A stretch of 64,000 nucleotides of DNA from Malania oleifera (Eukaryota; Streptophyta; Magnoliopsida; Santalales; Ximeniaceae). The DNA is taken from positions 103,955,773 through 104,019,772 of the forward strand of contig NC_080423.1 in assembly GCF_029873635.1 (NCBI RefSeq), given 5' to 3'. The translations under genes and the position numbers were made by a program. Every line of letters starts with the position of its first letter. Position 1 is the first letter of the stretch. The notes below the pieces were generated by a model. The model saw nothing but the letters and a program-made list of their open reading frames with translations, was not told the DNA's origin and did no database searches. This document shows, piece by piece, positions 1 to 10,346 of the stretch.

Positions 1-184
1 AATTTGGAAAAAAAATAATAAATAAAATAACAGATAAATAAATAAAAGGAATGGGGTGGCAAAAAAGAAGAAAACAAAAATTAAAAATAAAGAAATTAAA
101 TTAAATTAAGATAAATTAAATAATTAAATAATTAGTTATTAAATTAAACATTATTACGTTGGATTTAAAAAAAATTGAAATAAG

Positions 185-227
<43 letters not shown>

Positions 228-571
228 AAAAGAAGAAAGAAAAAAGAAGAAGAAGAGAGAAGAAGAAGGAGGAGAAGAACAGGCGGCCAACCCCCCCTGA
301 ATATATTTTTCCTGCGCGTTCGTCTCCGTCTCTCTCTCTCTCTCTCAATTTTTCAGCGGATCGGGAAACGGAAGGTGTCGTTGGATTCCTGATCCCGCTG
401 CCGACATTTCTATTGGAGCAGATTGGTCGTGACAACAACTTAGGCACTGCTTTTGGGGAAAAGTAATTTTTTCCCATTTTTCCAATTTCACTGCTAATAT
501 GCGGTTAAATCGACGATTGGGTACCACCACATGGTTCTAATCACGGTTATCGTCATTTTGGTGTACGTAAG
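1..571 (+). repeat. LTR A1, 5' portion (split by A2)
   Basis: This is the first part of a long LTR in plus (promoter-sense) orientation; roughly its first 45 bases lie beyond the left edge. It is the reverse complement of about 2490-3161, which shows it belongs to the same LTR family as A2. It contains a (TA)n run at about 185-222, a purine-rich stretch, a CT run and the leader. The LTR continues at 3162 after the A2 insertion, with the 5-bp sequence GTAAG at 567-571 and again at 3162-3166. No gene is present. Short minus-strand reading frames here are translated LTR. Confidence 0.85.
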
Positions 572-2145
572 TGTAATGCCCCGAACCCCTAATCCCGGGT
601 CCGGTGCGTTATGCCTAATAATCCATAATTAACATAACCTACGCAGCAGAAAACATGATCATAATCTCCATATAACATAATACCAGAGTTTACTAATTCT
701 AACTATAATCTATAATAAATCATCCAACACCTGCATTTCCATAACTACATATATCTCCAAAACATTTCAGTATGTTCACAACTTTCTTTTCTCCACAAAC
801 TTAAAATATAAGGACGTAAAACATAAATATTTGCATCTCATAATTAACATAGAAATAGACCATTTTCTTTTACTATTTCCCAATAATATTATAGAACCTC
901 GAGCTCTCTAAGCTCGATCTCGATGAAATCCTGAAAAAAAAAGATAAATTTATATTCGGGTGAGACACATCTTAGTAAGGGAAGAAACCATATATTAAAA
1001 CAGTGTGTGGCCAACATGAGTTTATATATATCATAATATTTAACATTTGAAAATCCTTAACATAATTTTCAAAATCATTCCCTGATCCTAATCAAACACA
1101 TGCAAATGTTTAACCCACGAGATTTCCCGAGGATAGGGGTAATTACCCGCCCATACAAGTAGCACCCCTCTACTTTGATACTTAGGCAACCCAAAGGTCA
1201 CAATTTAAGCATACTAAGGCACTCACCTTACTTAGTAAGCCCTCAAGTGATAAATTAATCTCGTACTCACACCGTTCAACAATAGCTTACCGGCAAAGGC
1301 TCTAAAGATAGAGAAATCTACCCTCCCATACAAGTAGGTTCCCTCTGCCCTAGTACGTTATGCGGCTACTGCCACATCTGTAGCTACCAGTGCACTCGCC
1401 TTACTCAGTAAGCCCTCAGGCGAAGAGTATGCCTAGCCCAATCGTAACCTGTTCTACGTACATACATACTTCTATTATCATAATACATTAGTCTGTTCTG
1501 TCATTATACATTCATGCACATTCATGCCTATTCATAACTTAACTTTGCATTTCGTTTCATTTTAAGTGACTCTTTCCCATTTACATCATTTACCTTTGTC
1601 ATTTCATTTCATTGCCTTTTCATTGTCATTTCATTGCATAACATTTCATTTCATTACTTCGTACTACAGCTGGTCTTTAGCCATCATCAGTTAGTCTACG
1701 TAGAAACGTGTTAAATCTACTAACACAGCTCCTTTTAGCTGTCATCAGTTAGTCTACACAAAAGTGTGCTAAATCTGCTAACATGGCTCTCTTGCAGCTG
1801 TCTTACATTTACATGGTTGCATTTAACATACACAAGCAACATTGTCCATATCATATTTTATTCTCATTGTTTTACTTACTTAGCCTGCATCTCATACATT
1901 TAACATATAATTTGCACAGATTCTCATGCCACACAATTTAGCAGTAAAATTCATACATATTTCTCATAAAATAAGCCAACCCAAATTTAACATTTACATG
2001 CTCAAAATACACTTCATTTCTTACATAATTCCTTAGAAAATTCCTTTCACTTTCGTTTGTTTACTTTCACACATACATAACTATATCAACAATCCTAGAC
2101 TCAAAAAACATAAATTTCATGGCTGGCATTTTAAATCCACATAAA

Positions 2146-2186
<41 letters not shown>

Positions 2187-3161
2187 CACATGTTCATTTT
2201 TAATTCATGAAAAACCTGATTTAATATATAAATTTCTCCCTTACCTGGTTTCTTGAACTCCGCCAACAGGGACTCCGAAAAATACCAATGGCGCTCACCC
2301 GGACCCTGAAATTAAATTCCTAGTTCCAAGAAATTATTCCTGAATAAAATATTAATTTAATACTTCCTAGGGCCATAATTCCTAAATAAATAATAAAACC
2401 CTTAAATTTAGCCAAATTGTCAAATTTCCCAAATGCTCTCGCTTTGGAGTAGGGCCTAGAAAATCCCAATTGACAAATTACTTACGTCAAAATGACGGTG
2501 ACGACGACTAGGACCCCGTGGTGGTGTCCGTTCATCGATTTAACCATATATTAACAACGAAATTGAGAAAATGGAGAAAAATTACCTTTCCCCAGGAGCA
2601 GTGCCTAAACCATTCCCATGAAAAATCTGCTCCAGTAGAAATATTGGCAACGGAACCAGGATTCCAACGGCACCTTCCATTTCCCGATCCGTCGCAAACT
2701 CGCCGAGTAATTGAGAGAAGGAAAGAGACGGAGAAGGAGGTGGCTGGCGCGTGCGCAGGAAAGTTTCAGGGGGGGGTGTGGCCGCCTAACATTTTCTCCT
2801 TTCTTCTTCTTTCTTCTTCCTCCTTCTTCTTCTTTCTTCTTCCTTTCTTCTTTCTTCTTTACTTATCCTTCTGTCAGTACTTTATATATATATGTATATA
2901 CATATATACATATATATATTTATATATTATATTAACCATATGTACATTTCTCTTATTTCAATTAGTTTTTTTTTTTTAAATCCAATGTAAAAATATTTAA
3001 TTTAATAACTAATTATTTAATTTACCTTAATTTAATTTAATTTCTTTAATTTTAATTTTTTTTTCTTTTCCCACGTCATTCTTTTTATTTATTTATCTGT
3101 TATTTTATCTTATTTTATTTTTCAAATTATTTTAATCCTTTTAAATTTTCAGGTCTTTACA
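572..3161 (-). repeat. Solo LTR A2 inserted in inverted orientation into A1
   Basis: The element runs from TGTAATGCCCCG to GGTCTTTACA and is flanked by a perfect 5-bp TSD, GTAAG (567-571 and 3162-3166), so it is a solo LTR of 2590 bp. Judged by related LTRs that still carry gag-pol, its promoter-sense strand is minus. It has no internal domain, primer-binding site or open gag-pol. Its arms are inverted copies of the flanking A1 sequence. The plus-strand reading frame at 2518-2979 is LTR sequence, not a gene. Confidence 0.92.
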
Positions 3162-5145
3162 GTAAGCTTCCAATTGGGGTTTTCTAGACCCTACTTCAAA
3201 GCGAGAGTGTGATTTGAGAAATTTGACACTTTGGGTATATTTGCGGGTATTACTGTTTATTTAGAAATTATGGCCCTAGAAAATATTTCAATAATATTTT
3301 ATTCAAGTATAATTTATTGGAACTAGGAATTTAATTTCAGGGTCCAAGTGAGCGTCGCAGGCATCTCTTCGGGGTCCCTGTTGGCGTTGTGCAAGAAACC
3401 AGGTAAGAGAAAAAATATATATTAAACCAAAATTTTTATGAATTTAATGAAAAAATAAATTGTGTTATATATATATGTATATGTTTTAGTATGGGTAAAA
3501 TGTCAACTGTTTAAATTATGTTTTTCCGAGTTTAGGGTTATTTATTAGATAGGTATATGCGAAAATAAACTGATGAAAGTAGAAAAGTATTTTCAACGTA
3601 ATTATGTAAGGAATGAAAGGTATTTTCGGTATATAAACATTAAATGTTGGTTGACATATTTTACAGGCAATATATGAATTTTATTACTAAATTGTGTGGC
3701 ATGAGATTCTGTGCAAATATATGTTAAATGTATGAGAAACAGGTTAAGTAAGTAATGCATTGTGAATGAAATATGATATGAAATGTGTTGCTTGTGTGTG
3801 TTAATGCAACCATGTAAACAGTTGAAATATGCTGGGTAAATAGCTGAAATATGCTGGGTAAAACAGTTAAAAATGGCTGGGTAAATGTGTAACAGTTGAA
3901 AGTGGTTGAGTAAATGTGTAACAGCTAAAAGTGGTTAGGTAAATGTATAACAACTGAAAGTGGCTGGGTAAATGTGTAACAACTGAAATATGCTGGGTAA
4001 AACAGCTGAAAAATGCTGGGTAAAACAGCTGAAAGATGCTGGGTATGAAATAAAATGAAATGAAAAGAGAAATGAATGAAATGGAAGTGAAATGTGAAAT
4101 GTGAAATGTGAACAATGTAAAATGGGAAAGAGTCACTTAAAGTGAAATGCAATACAATGTTAAGCCATAAATATGAACAAATGTGTATGATTGAATAATG
4201 ATAGAAAGAATGATGTATTATGATATTAGAAGTATGTATTTACGTAGAATATGTTACGATTGGGTGAGGCATACCATTCGTCTGAGGGCTTGCTGAGTAA
4301 GGCGAGTGCACTAGTAGCTACAGATGTGGCAGTAGTCGCATAACGTACTAGGGCAGAGGGGAATCTACTTGTATGGGCGGGTAGATTTCCCTATCCTTAG
4401 GGCCTTTGCCAATAAACTTTTGTATGAACTGTATGAGTATGAGATCAATTTATCACTTGAGGGCTTACTGAGTAAGGTGAGTGCCCTGGTATGCTTTATC
4501 TGCGACCTTTGGGTTGCCTAAATATCAGAGTAGAGGGGTGCTACTTGTATGGGTAGGTAATCACCCCTATCCTCGGGTAATATCGTGGGTTAAACATTTG
4601 CATATGTTTGAATAGGATCTGACAATGATTTTAAAAATTGTGTTAACGATTTTTAAATGTTAAATATTATGTTGATTATAAACTAATGTTGGCCACATAC
4701 TGTTTTAATATATGGTTTCTTCCCTTACTGAGATGTGTCTCACCCGAATATGAATTTTTTTTTTTTTTTTAGGATTTCCTCGAGATCGAGCTTTGAGAGC
4801 TCGAGATTTTTATAGCATTATTGGGAAATAGAAAAAGAAAATGGTATATTTCTATGTTGATTTTGGGGAATGTAAATATCTATGTTTTATGCCTTTATGT
4901 TCTAAGGCTATTGAGTAAGGAATGATTGTGAAAATACTAAATTGTTTTGGGAGTTATATAGATTTATGGAAATGTAGGTGATGGATGATTTAATATAGAT
5001 TATAGTTAGAATTAGTAAACTCCGGTATTATGTTATATGGAGATTATGTTTATGTTTTCCGCTACGTATAATTGGCTTATGGATTATCAGAGATTTTATC
5101 AGGTATAACGCACCAGACCCAGGATTAAGGGTTCGAGGCGTTACA
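3162..5145 (+). repeat. LTR A1, 3' portion
   Basis: This continues A1 after the A2 insertion and ends in GGCGTTACA at 5145. Landmarks in promoter sense are a splice-donor-like CAGGTAAG near 3402, a minisatellite at 3816-4043, a block resembling 'gggcagaggggaatctacttg' in several sister LTRs, and the TGAGN6CTCA palindrome near 4729. The flank after 5145 is TGGAG; its expected partner lies off the left edge. Confidence 0.87.
3816..4043 (+). repeat. Minisatellite in LTR A1
   Basis: Imperfect tandem units of about 22-28 bp with the core GCTGGGTAAA followed by ACAGCTGAAA-like sequence, about nine units. The array sits between the leader and the conserved 3' blocks of the LTR. Other LTRs in the window carry unrelated minisatellites in the equivalent interval. 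Confidence 0.85.
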
Positions 5146-5417
5146 TGGAGGTAATCCCGACAAGTCCTCTGGGAACACATTTAGAAACTCGCAAACAATA
5201 GGAATCTCCTCCAATTCGCATTCTTTCATCGACATGTCTTTCACAAATGCCAGGTATCCATGGCATCCATCCCAAAGTAATCTACTAAGGTGAAAAGTTG
5301 AGAGGATCTGTGGCGCGAAGCGCACAGATGACCCTAAGAATCTGAATTCCTACTTCCCCGATGGTCTAAACACCACTTCTCTCTTGTGGCAATCAATACT
5401 GGCATAACTGGTAGACA
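5146..5417 (-). pseudogene. Gypsy pol fragment (protease to RT linker) of element M1
   Basis: On the minus strand this matches the stretch of element M2 between the end of the aspartic protease and the start of reverse transcriptase (compare 31800-32095): the same layout with many substitutions. The reading frame at 5125-5325 includes residues like EIPIVCEFLNVFPEDL, typical of the region just before gypsy RT. It is cut at 5417 by insertion of P1 and resumes at 19333, so it is part of the oldest minus-strand element in the window. It is not functional. Confidence 0.85.
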
Positions 5418-5499
5418 ATTAGAAACCCGAAGAAATTAAAATGATTAAATAATAAGGAAAAGGAGAGAGAAGGATAAATTCAATTTGATATGTAACAGC

Positions 5500-5700
5500 G
5501 GTCTCGTCAATGAATGCAATACATTTGTCGACCAGCACGCTTGAGGAGATCGTCGAGGGGGACATGAGTCTCATCGACGAGAAGATAATGAGAGGCTATT
5601 TTTCAGCCCTAAATTTTGTCGACGAGGAACAAGCGTTCGTCAACAAACTCTCTTCTTGGCCTCGTTGACGAAGTAACATGGCTCGTCAACGAGTGCAGGT
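5500..5700 (+). repeat. GTCGAC palindrome array in U3 of P1
   Basis: About nine degenerate copies of TCGTCGACGA occur at irregular spacing, ending just before the TATA box. The position fits an upstream promoter element of the LTR. No binding factor is known from the sequence. Confidence 0.75.
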
Positions 5701-5701
5701 G

Positions 5702-5708
5702 TATAAAT
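5702..5708 (+). promoter_or_regulatory. TATA box of P1 5' LTR
   Basis: TATAAAT within GTGTATAAATAGCC. The same string is present in the 3' LTR (about 14867) and in the related 3' LTR at about 36812, directly after the palindrome arrays. Confidence 0.8.
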
Positions 5709-6090
5709 AGCCTTAACTCGATTTTTCTGCTGAAAATTTCATGAAAGATCACTCTCTCTCTCCCTCTCTCTCTCTCTCTCTCCTGTTCGTCCTTTCCCCA
5801 TTCTCTCTAAGATTTTAGGCCGGATTCTTGTTGGTTCGACGATCCGAGGCCACCACGACACTTCTGGGAAAATTCTCTTCAAGTCTGCTGGAGTGGATAG
5901 TTGGTGGGGTTAACTTGGATTTCATCCCAAGTTCAAGGTAAGGCTTTTTATTCAATATTTGGCTTTTCCACAGTTGTAGGAAATGTAGTACTCGAAGAAA
6001 TACTGAAGTTTTGTTCGGGGAGATATTGTTTTCAGGGTGCTGAACGGGGAACCCTACGGGTGTAGGACTAGACACTGTAGAGGCTTTTCG

Positions 6091-6104
6091 GTAGTCAGGT
6101 AAGG
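6091..6104 (+). promoter_or_regulatory. Conserved splice-donor-like site in LTR leader
   Basis: GTAGTCAGGTAAGG: a strong plant 5' splice-site match with the predicted intron starting at 6099. The same string recurs in the LTRs at about 15233, 37212 and 50101, and close variants occur in most other LTRs here. The candidate partner acceptor lies at the gag start codon (7885). Splicing itself is an inference. Confidence 0.55.
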
Positions 6105-6490
6105 AAGTAAACTAAAACAGTCATTTTCCATTAAAATTATAATTATTTAATAGCAGATTAATTTTCACAAAACATGTGTTATATATATATATATATATAC
6201 ATATATGAGTATGTTTGTGGAAATGTATATTTGGAAAAATACTGTTGTTTCACATGAATATATATTTTTAGTATGGAATGTCAGAAAATGTGATTTCAGA
6301 ATAGAATCCATGATTTTATTCAGTTTGTGTGGCATGAATATTATTTTTATGCCTATTATGTTACGTTAAGTCAATTTTACAGGAAAAACATATTTGCAAC
6401 TATTTTAGGAATAACATGATAATATAGTAAACCATGATTTTAGAATATATGATAAACAGTACATTTATAAAGATCAGTATGTATGATATG

Positions 6491-6600
6491 TTCGGCGCAA
6501 GGCCATGATTGATAGCCGGTGCAAGGCCGCAGTTACGTATGTTTTCGGTGCAAGGTCGTAGTTATGAATGTAATCGCGCAAGGTCGTAATTATTTATGTT
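6491..6600 (+). repeat. GCGCAAGGCC minisatellite in P1 5' LTR
   Basis: Four imperfect units of about 28-30 bp, each with GGCGCAAGGCC or a close variant followed by an AT-rich stretch. The matching array in the 3' LTR is at about 15613-15720. Related arrays lie at about 24545-24690 (inverted) and 50479-50690. Confidence 0.75.
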
Positions 6601-7570
6601 ATTACAAAAAAATGCTATCAATATATTTACGTTAAACAATATTTTATCATGTACTATATGTTATCAGAACCCGGATGATAGTTCATATCAGTTTCAGGAG
6701 CACAGTACCCTAACTATAAAGTTTAGTTCAGTTCAGATTTGTGCTAACCGCTCCTGCTAGTAGAGGTGGTGGGATACGGATAATCAATGTGGCTTTCAAT
6801 GTAGAATTGTAGACGTCCACCTGGTAGTCCAGACCAGGGTATGGTGGGCCCATCGCACTTATAAACACTTTTGACTCTACAGTGGTTGACCAGCCATTGT
6901 TGGGTCCTGCCTTTGAGCTGCACAACCCATCGTGAGGGGTAATACATGATATCAGTTAGCTATACATCTTGGGTAAATTTCAGAATTACTAGTTATATCA
7001 GATGATTTTATGAACAGTGAAATGCAGTATGATTTAATAAACCATGAAATTGTATGTTTACTCAATTATGTTATTGTCAATATTTTCAAGTAAGTGATAT
7101 CTACTGTATATTTGTTATAGCACGTAAATATTCATGTTGCCGCACAACTGTATTTAGTTTATTTCCCTTACTGAGAGGTATCGCACCCCAGCTTAAACCA
7201 TTGCAGGGAACCCAGGAAGACAGGCTGACCAAGCCCGCCATTGAGACAGCCTATATAACCTCGCTAAGAGGGTGAGTTTTTAAGTTAGTATCAGTAGGAT
7301 TTTGTTGTGAGATCCTAGATGTATCTTTTGGTGTTTTTGAGGATTGTATATATACATTTAAACAGCATATGCTGGAATGTAGGTACTCTAGTATATTGTA
7401 TTTTATGGTTGAGTGTATGAAATTTATGTTTACTACTGCTTAGGTTTCCGTTGTGTATGACAGGTGTATCCCCATTGCCTGTTGGGTTGACTTTATTATG
7501 TTGTTAGTTAATGGTATTAGGGTGTTTAACATGATTAATTATGTAGTAAGGTAAACAGGTCATTATAGTT

Positions 7571-7583
7571 TGGTATCAGAGCC
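7571..7583 (+). other. Primer-binding site (tRNA-iMet) of P1
   Basis: TGGTATCAGAGCC begins 3 bp after the 5' LTR. This is the usual plant retrotransposon primer-binding site complementary to the 3' end of initiator tRNA-Met. Confidence 0.93.
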
Positions 7584-7871
7584 TAGGATTCTAGGTTCTA
7601 TCGGCTCAAGAATACAGCAATGATAATACCAAAGTATAGGATAAGGGAATTTGAGGTTTGGTTTGTAGTCTAGATATAGGACATCCGTTATGGTTTGTGT
7701 GTCTTTCCTGGGGTGACGATTTCAGGAAAGTCATGGTAAACTATCGTCTGATTGGGTATCTAAGTTGCAGGATTGAACTTTGAACTAATATCATGGGTGA
7801 AGAATTAGTTAAGGATATAATATATATATATATATATATATGTTATGGTAATAGGGTCCTAAGTTAAGTTT

Positions 7872-7885
7872 AATGTCATTTTAGG
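7872..7885 (+). promoter_or_regulatory. Splice-acceptor-like site touching the gag ATG
   Basis: AATGTCATTTTAGG directly abuts the gag ATG at 7886. Element M2 has the equivalent ATTATTTTTAGG against its own gag ATG (33426 on the minus strand). The shared TTTTAG|G-ATG arrangement suggests a 3' splice site; this is not proven. Confidence 0.45.
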
Positions 7886-8880
7886 ATGGACCCTAGAGGT
7901 AGCAACGCCCATGCTAGTGGTAATGAGGGTGCTGGGCCTTTAGGCGCTGCGAGTAGTGATTCAGACGTAGTGCTACGCAGCGTGGCACAGCAAGTTATGG
8001 CTGAAATTACCAAGAACTCTAGAGAGCAGAGTGGTCTGTCTGCCGGCCACGATAATTCGATTGAGAAGTTCATTAAGATGAATCCTTCAGCTTTCTCAGG
8101 AGGAACTGATCCTGCAATCGCGAAAAACTAAGTGGAGGAGATTGAAAAAGTATTTGCAGTGCTATAGTGTACTGAGGAGCAAATGGTTATGTTCGCTACA
8201 TATAAACTGACTGGAGAGGCTGAAAGATGGTGGACGGCAGTGAAACTTCTGAAGCAATAGAGGACAGTGCCTACAGAGATGACATGGGAGCGATTTAAGG
8301 AGATATTTCTCGATAGGTATTTTCCTACCTCATCCAGGGAAGCCAAGATTGAGGACTTCTTGAACTTGAAACAGGGACAGCAGACAGTGCAGCAGTACGC
8401 GGCGAGGTTCATTGAATTATCTCGCATCGCTTCGTACATTATTCCAAATGAGACGAAGAAGGTACGACAGTTTGTAAGGGGTATGAGGAGAGAATTATGC
8501 AAATGTCGATACTGAAATTGCAAGATTTTGCCAAGTTGGTAGATAGGGCAACTATGGCAGAAGTCGAAGGAAGAGATCCACGCCTTCTTGTTCCCTACAG
8601 GGGTTTAGTTGGGGTTTGTGAAAAATAGGTGGTTACTACAGAGACCGGAGGCAGGATTCGGGGAGTCGTGGGTTTCAGGGTATATGGCCTTTTCCAGCTT
8701 GCCCGACTTGTGGGAAGAGACACCAGGGTGAGTGTTGTGTCGGGCGAGGTATTTGCTAACGATGTGGGGAGCCAAGCATAAGATGAGAGACTGTCAGGCT
8801 CAAATTGGAGCTGCTCCACTTTTAAACCTGCTCGGGGAGGCTATCAGGCACCACGTGGAGGCTAGCAGAGGAATATGGCT
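7886..8880 (+). pseudogene. gag of P1 (capsid/nucleocapsid), broken
   Basis: Gag forms the particle coat and binds RNA. The frame opens at 7886 with MDPRGSN and breaks at a stop near 8129, with further stops near 8166 and 8258. The capsid domain then continues (8267-8515) with the retrotransposon-gag signature W..F...F..RYFP and a QQY..RF.ELSR motif. Downstream, about 8695-8800, two zinc knuckles are recognisable across frameshifts: C-P-T-C-G-K followed by H..EC, and a C.RCG-type finger ending in RDC. Most lesions are C-to-T or G-to-A type. The homologue in M2 is at 32503-33425. Confidence 0.88.
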
Positions 8881-8889
8881 CTAGCTAGA

Positions 8890-9315
8890 GTTTTGCTTTG
8901 ACGTCGGGTGATGCTGAGATAGTCAGTGACGTGGTGACAGGTATGGTTAGCATGCTTTCCTTTAAAGTTATTGTATTATTTGATTCGCCACACACTTGTT
9001 TGTGTCTATGGGACGTATTAAATTGTGTGGGTCAAAAACATAGTTATTAGACACTGAGTTGCTAGTAACTACACTGACCGGGTCAGTGGTGAGGTGTAGT
9101 AGGGTGCTCCGAGACTGTCCAATAGATATACAGGGGAAAATTTGTTCTGCTGATTTGATAGTCCTGGACATGTACGAGTTTCATGTCATATTCGGCATGG
9201 ATTGGCTAGACGCTAACTTTGCCAGTATAAATTGCTATTCAAGAGAAGTGATATTCAGACCTTCAGAAAGACCAGAATTCAGGTTTATAGGGTTGCGAGT
9301 GCAATCCCTACCTTA
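8890..9315 (+). pseudogene. Aspartic protease of P1, broken
   Basis: The retropepsin region would cleave the Gag-Pol polyprotein. The active-site stretch is present at about 8965-8990 as LFDS, but the expected GATHSF that follows is destroyed by a frameshift. The C-terminal part is open at 9059-9315 and contains the family-typical VIFGMDWL, followed by RPEFRF. Its M2 counterpart (31882-32415) keeps the frame better. Confidence 0.82.
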
Positions 9316-9370
9316 GTTAGTTTCGGCTATTCAAGTGAGGAGACTACTCTTGAGTGGTTGTTAGGGATTC

Positions 9371-10346
9371 ATGGCCTTTGTGAAGGAAATGTCAGGGAAT
9401 GAATTGAAGCTCACTAGTACGCTAGTGGTAAAAGAGTTTACAGATGTGTTTCCAGATGAGCTACCAAGCTTGCCACTTGATCGTGAGGTAGATTTTCCTA
9501 TTGACCTGCTTTCAGATACAGCGTCGATCTCTAAAGCACCTTATCGAATGGTGTCAGCAGAGTTGATAGAATTAAAGAATCAATTGCAAGATTTGCTTTA
9601 TAAGGGTTTTATACGGACTAGTGTATCTCCGTGGGGAGCTCCAGTACTATTTGTGAAGAAGAGATGCGTCCATGAGGATGTGTTTAGATTAGGGAAATTA
9701 ATAAGGTGACAATTAAGAATAGGTGTCCTTTACCCTGTATAGATGATTTGTTTAACCAACTCGAGGGTACGCAAATGTATTCTACGATTGATCTCAGGTC
9801 AGGATATCATCAAGTAAAGGTAAGGGCAGAAGATGTATCGAAGACAGCATTTCGGACAAGGTATGCGCATTATGAGTTTCTTGTTATGCCTTTTGGTCTG
9901 ACGAATGCTCCTACAATATTCATGGATTTGATGAATAAGATTTTTCACCAATATTTAGACCGGTTTGTTGTTGTTTTTATTGATGATGCACTAGTCTATT
10001 CGATGAGTTATGAGGAGCATGAGATGCATTTGAGACAGGTCTTAAAGATGCTCAGGGAAAAGAAGTTGTATGCCAAGTTCAGCAAATGTGAATTCTAACT
10101 CAAGAAGGTTGTGTTTTGGGGCATGTCATCTCTGGGGATGGAACTTCTGTGGATCCTAGTAAAATTGATGCGGTATTGAATTGGGCTAGACCAAGGAACG
10201 TCCAAGAGATTGAGAGTTTCTTGGGGTGGGCTGGTTATTATCGTCATTTTGTTGAAGGATTCTCAACGTTATCAGGGCCTCTGACGCTACTGATTAGGAG
10301 GAACGTCATATTTGAATGGGATGATAGCTGTGAGCAGAGCTTTTAG
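9371..10346 (+). pseudogene. Reverse transcriptase of P1, frameshifted
   Basis: This RNA-dependent DNA polymerase domain spans three frame segments. Segment 9371-9709 carries the N-terminal linker ([11 protein letters not shown]) and KAPYRM up to [12 protein letters not shown]. Segment 9706-10098 carries [25 protein letters not shown] and the catalytic motif FIDDALVYS, the gypsy form of YxDD. Segment 10116-10346 carries the thumb, GHVISGDG and FLGWAGYYR. The breaks are a frameshift near 9665 and a stop near 10097. The catalytic aspartates are retained, but the gene cannot make one protein. Confidence 0.92.

Larger units (their letters stand above)
5418..7567 (+). repeat. 5' LTR of gypsy element P1
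   Basis: It is about 2150 bp and aligns along its length with the 3' LTR starting at 14583. In order it holds an array of CGTCGACGA-like palindromes (about 5500-5700), a TATA box, a CT run, a donor/acceptor-like pair (AAGGTAAGG near 5936, TTTTCAGGG near 6032), a second donor CAGGTAAGG at 6096, a (TA)n run, a GCGCAAGGCC minisatellite, and the conserved 3' block at about 7157. It ends CATTATA three bases before the primer-binding site. Confidence 0.9.

Noticed and set aside
345..2979. Similar open frames at 345-530 (minus) and 2518-2979 (plus) that look like a conserved protein
   Set aside because: Both are the same LTR leader in inverted copies A1 and A2, read antisense to the promoter. The equivalent stretch in A3 has an early stop, and in N2 the frame is altered.
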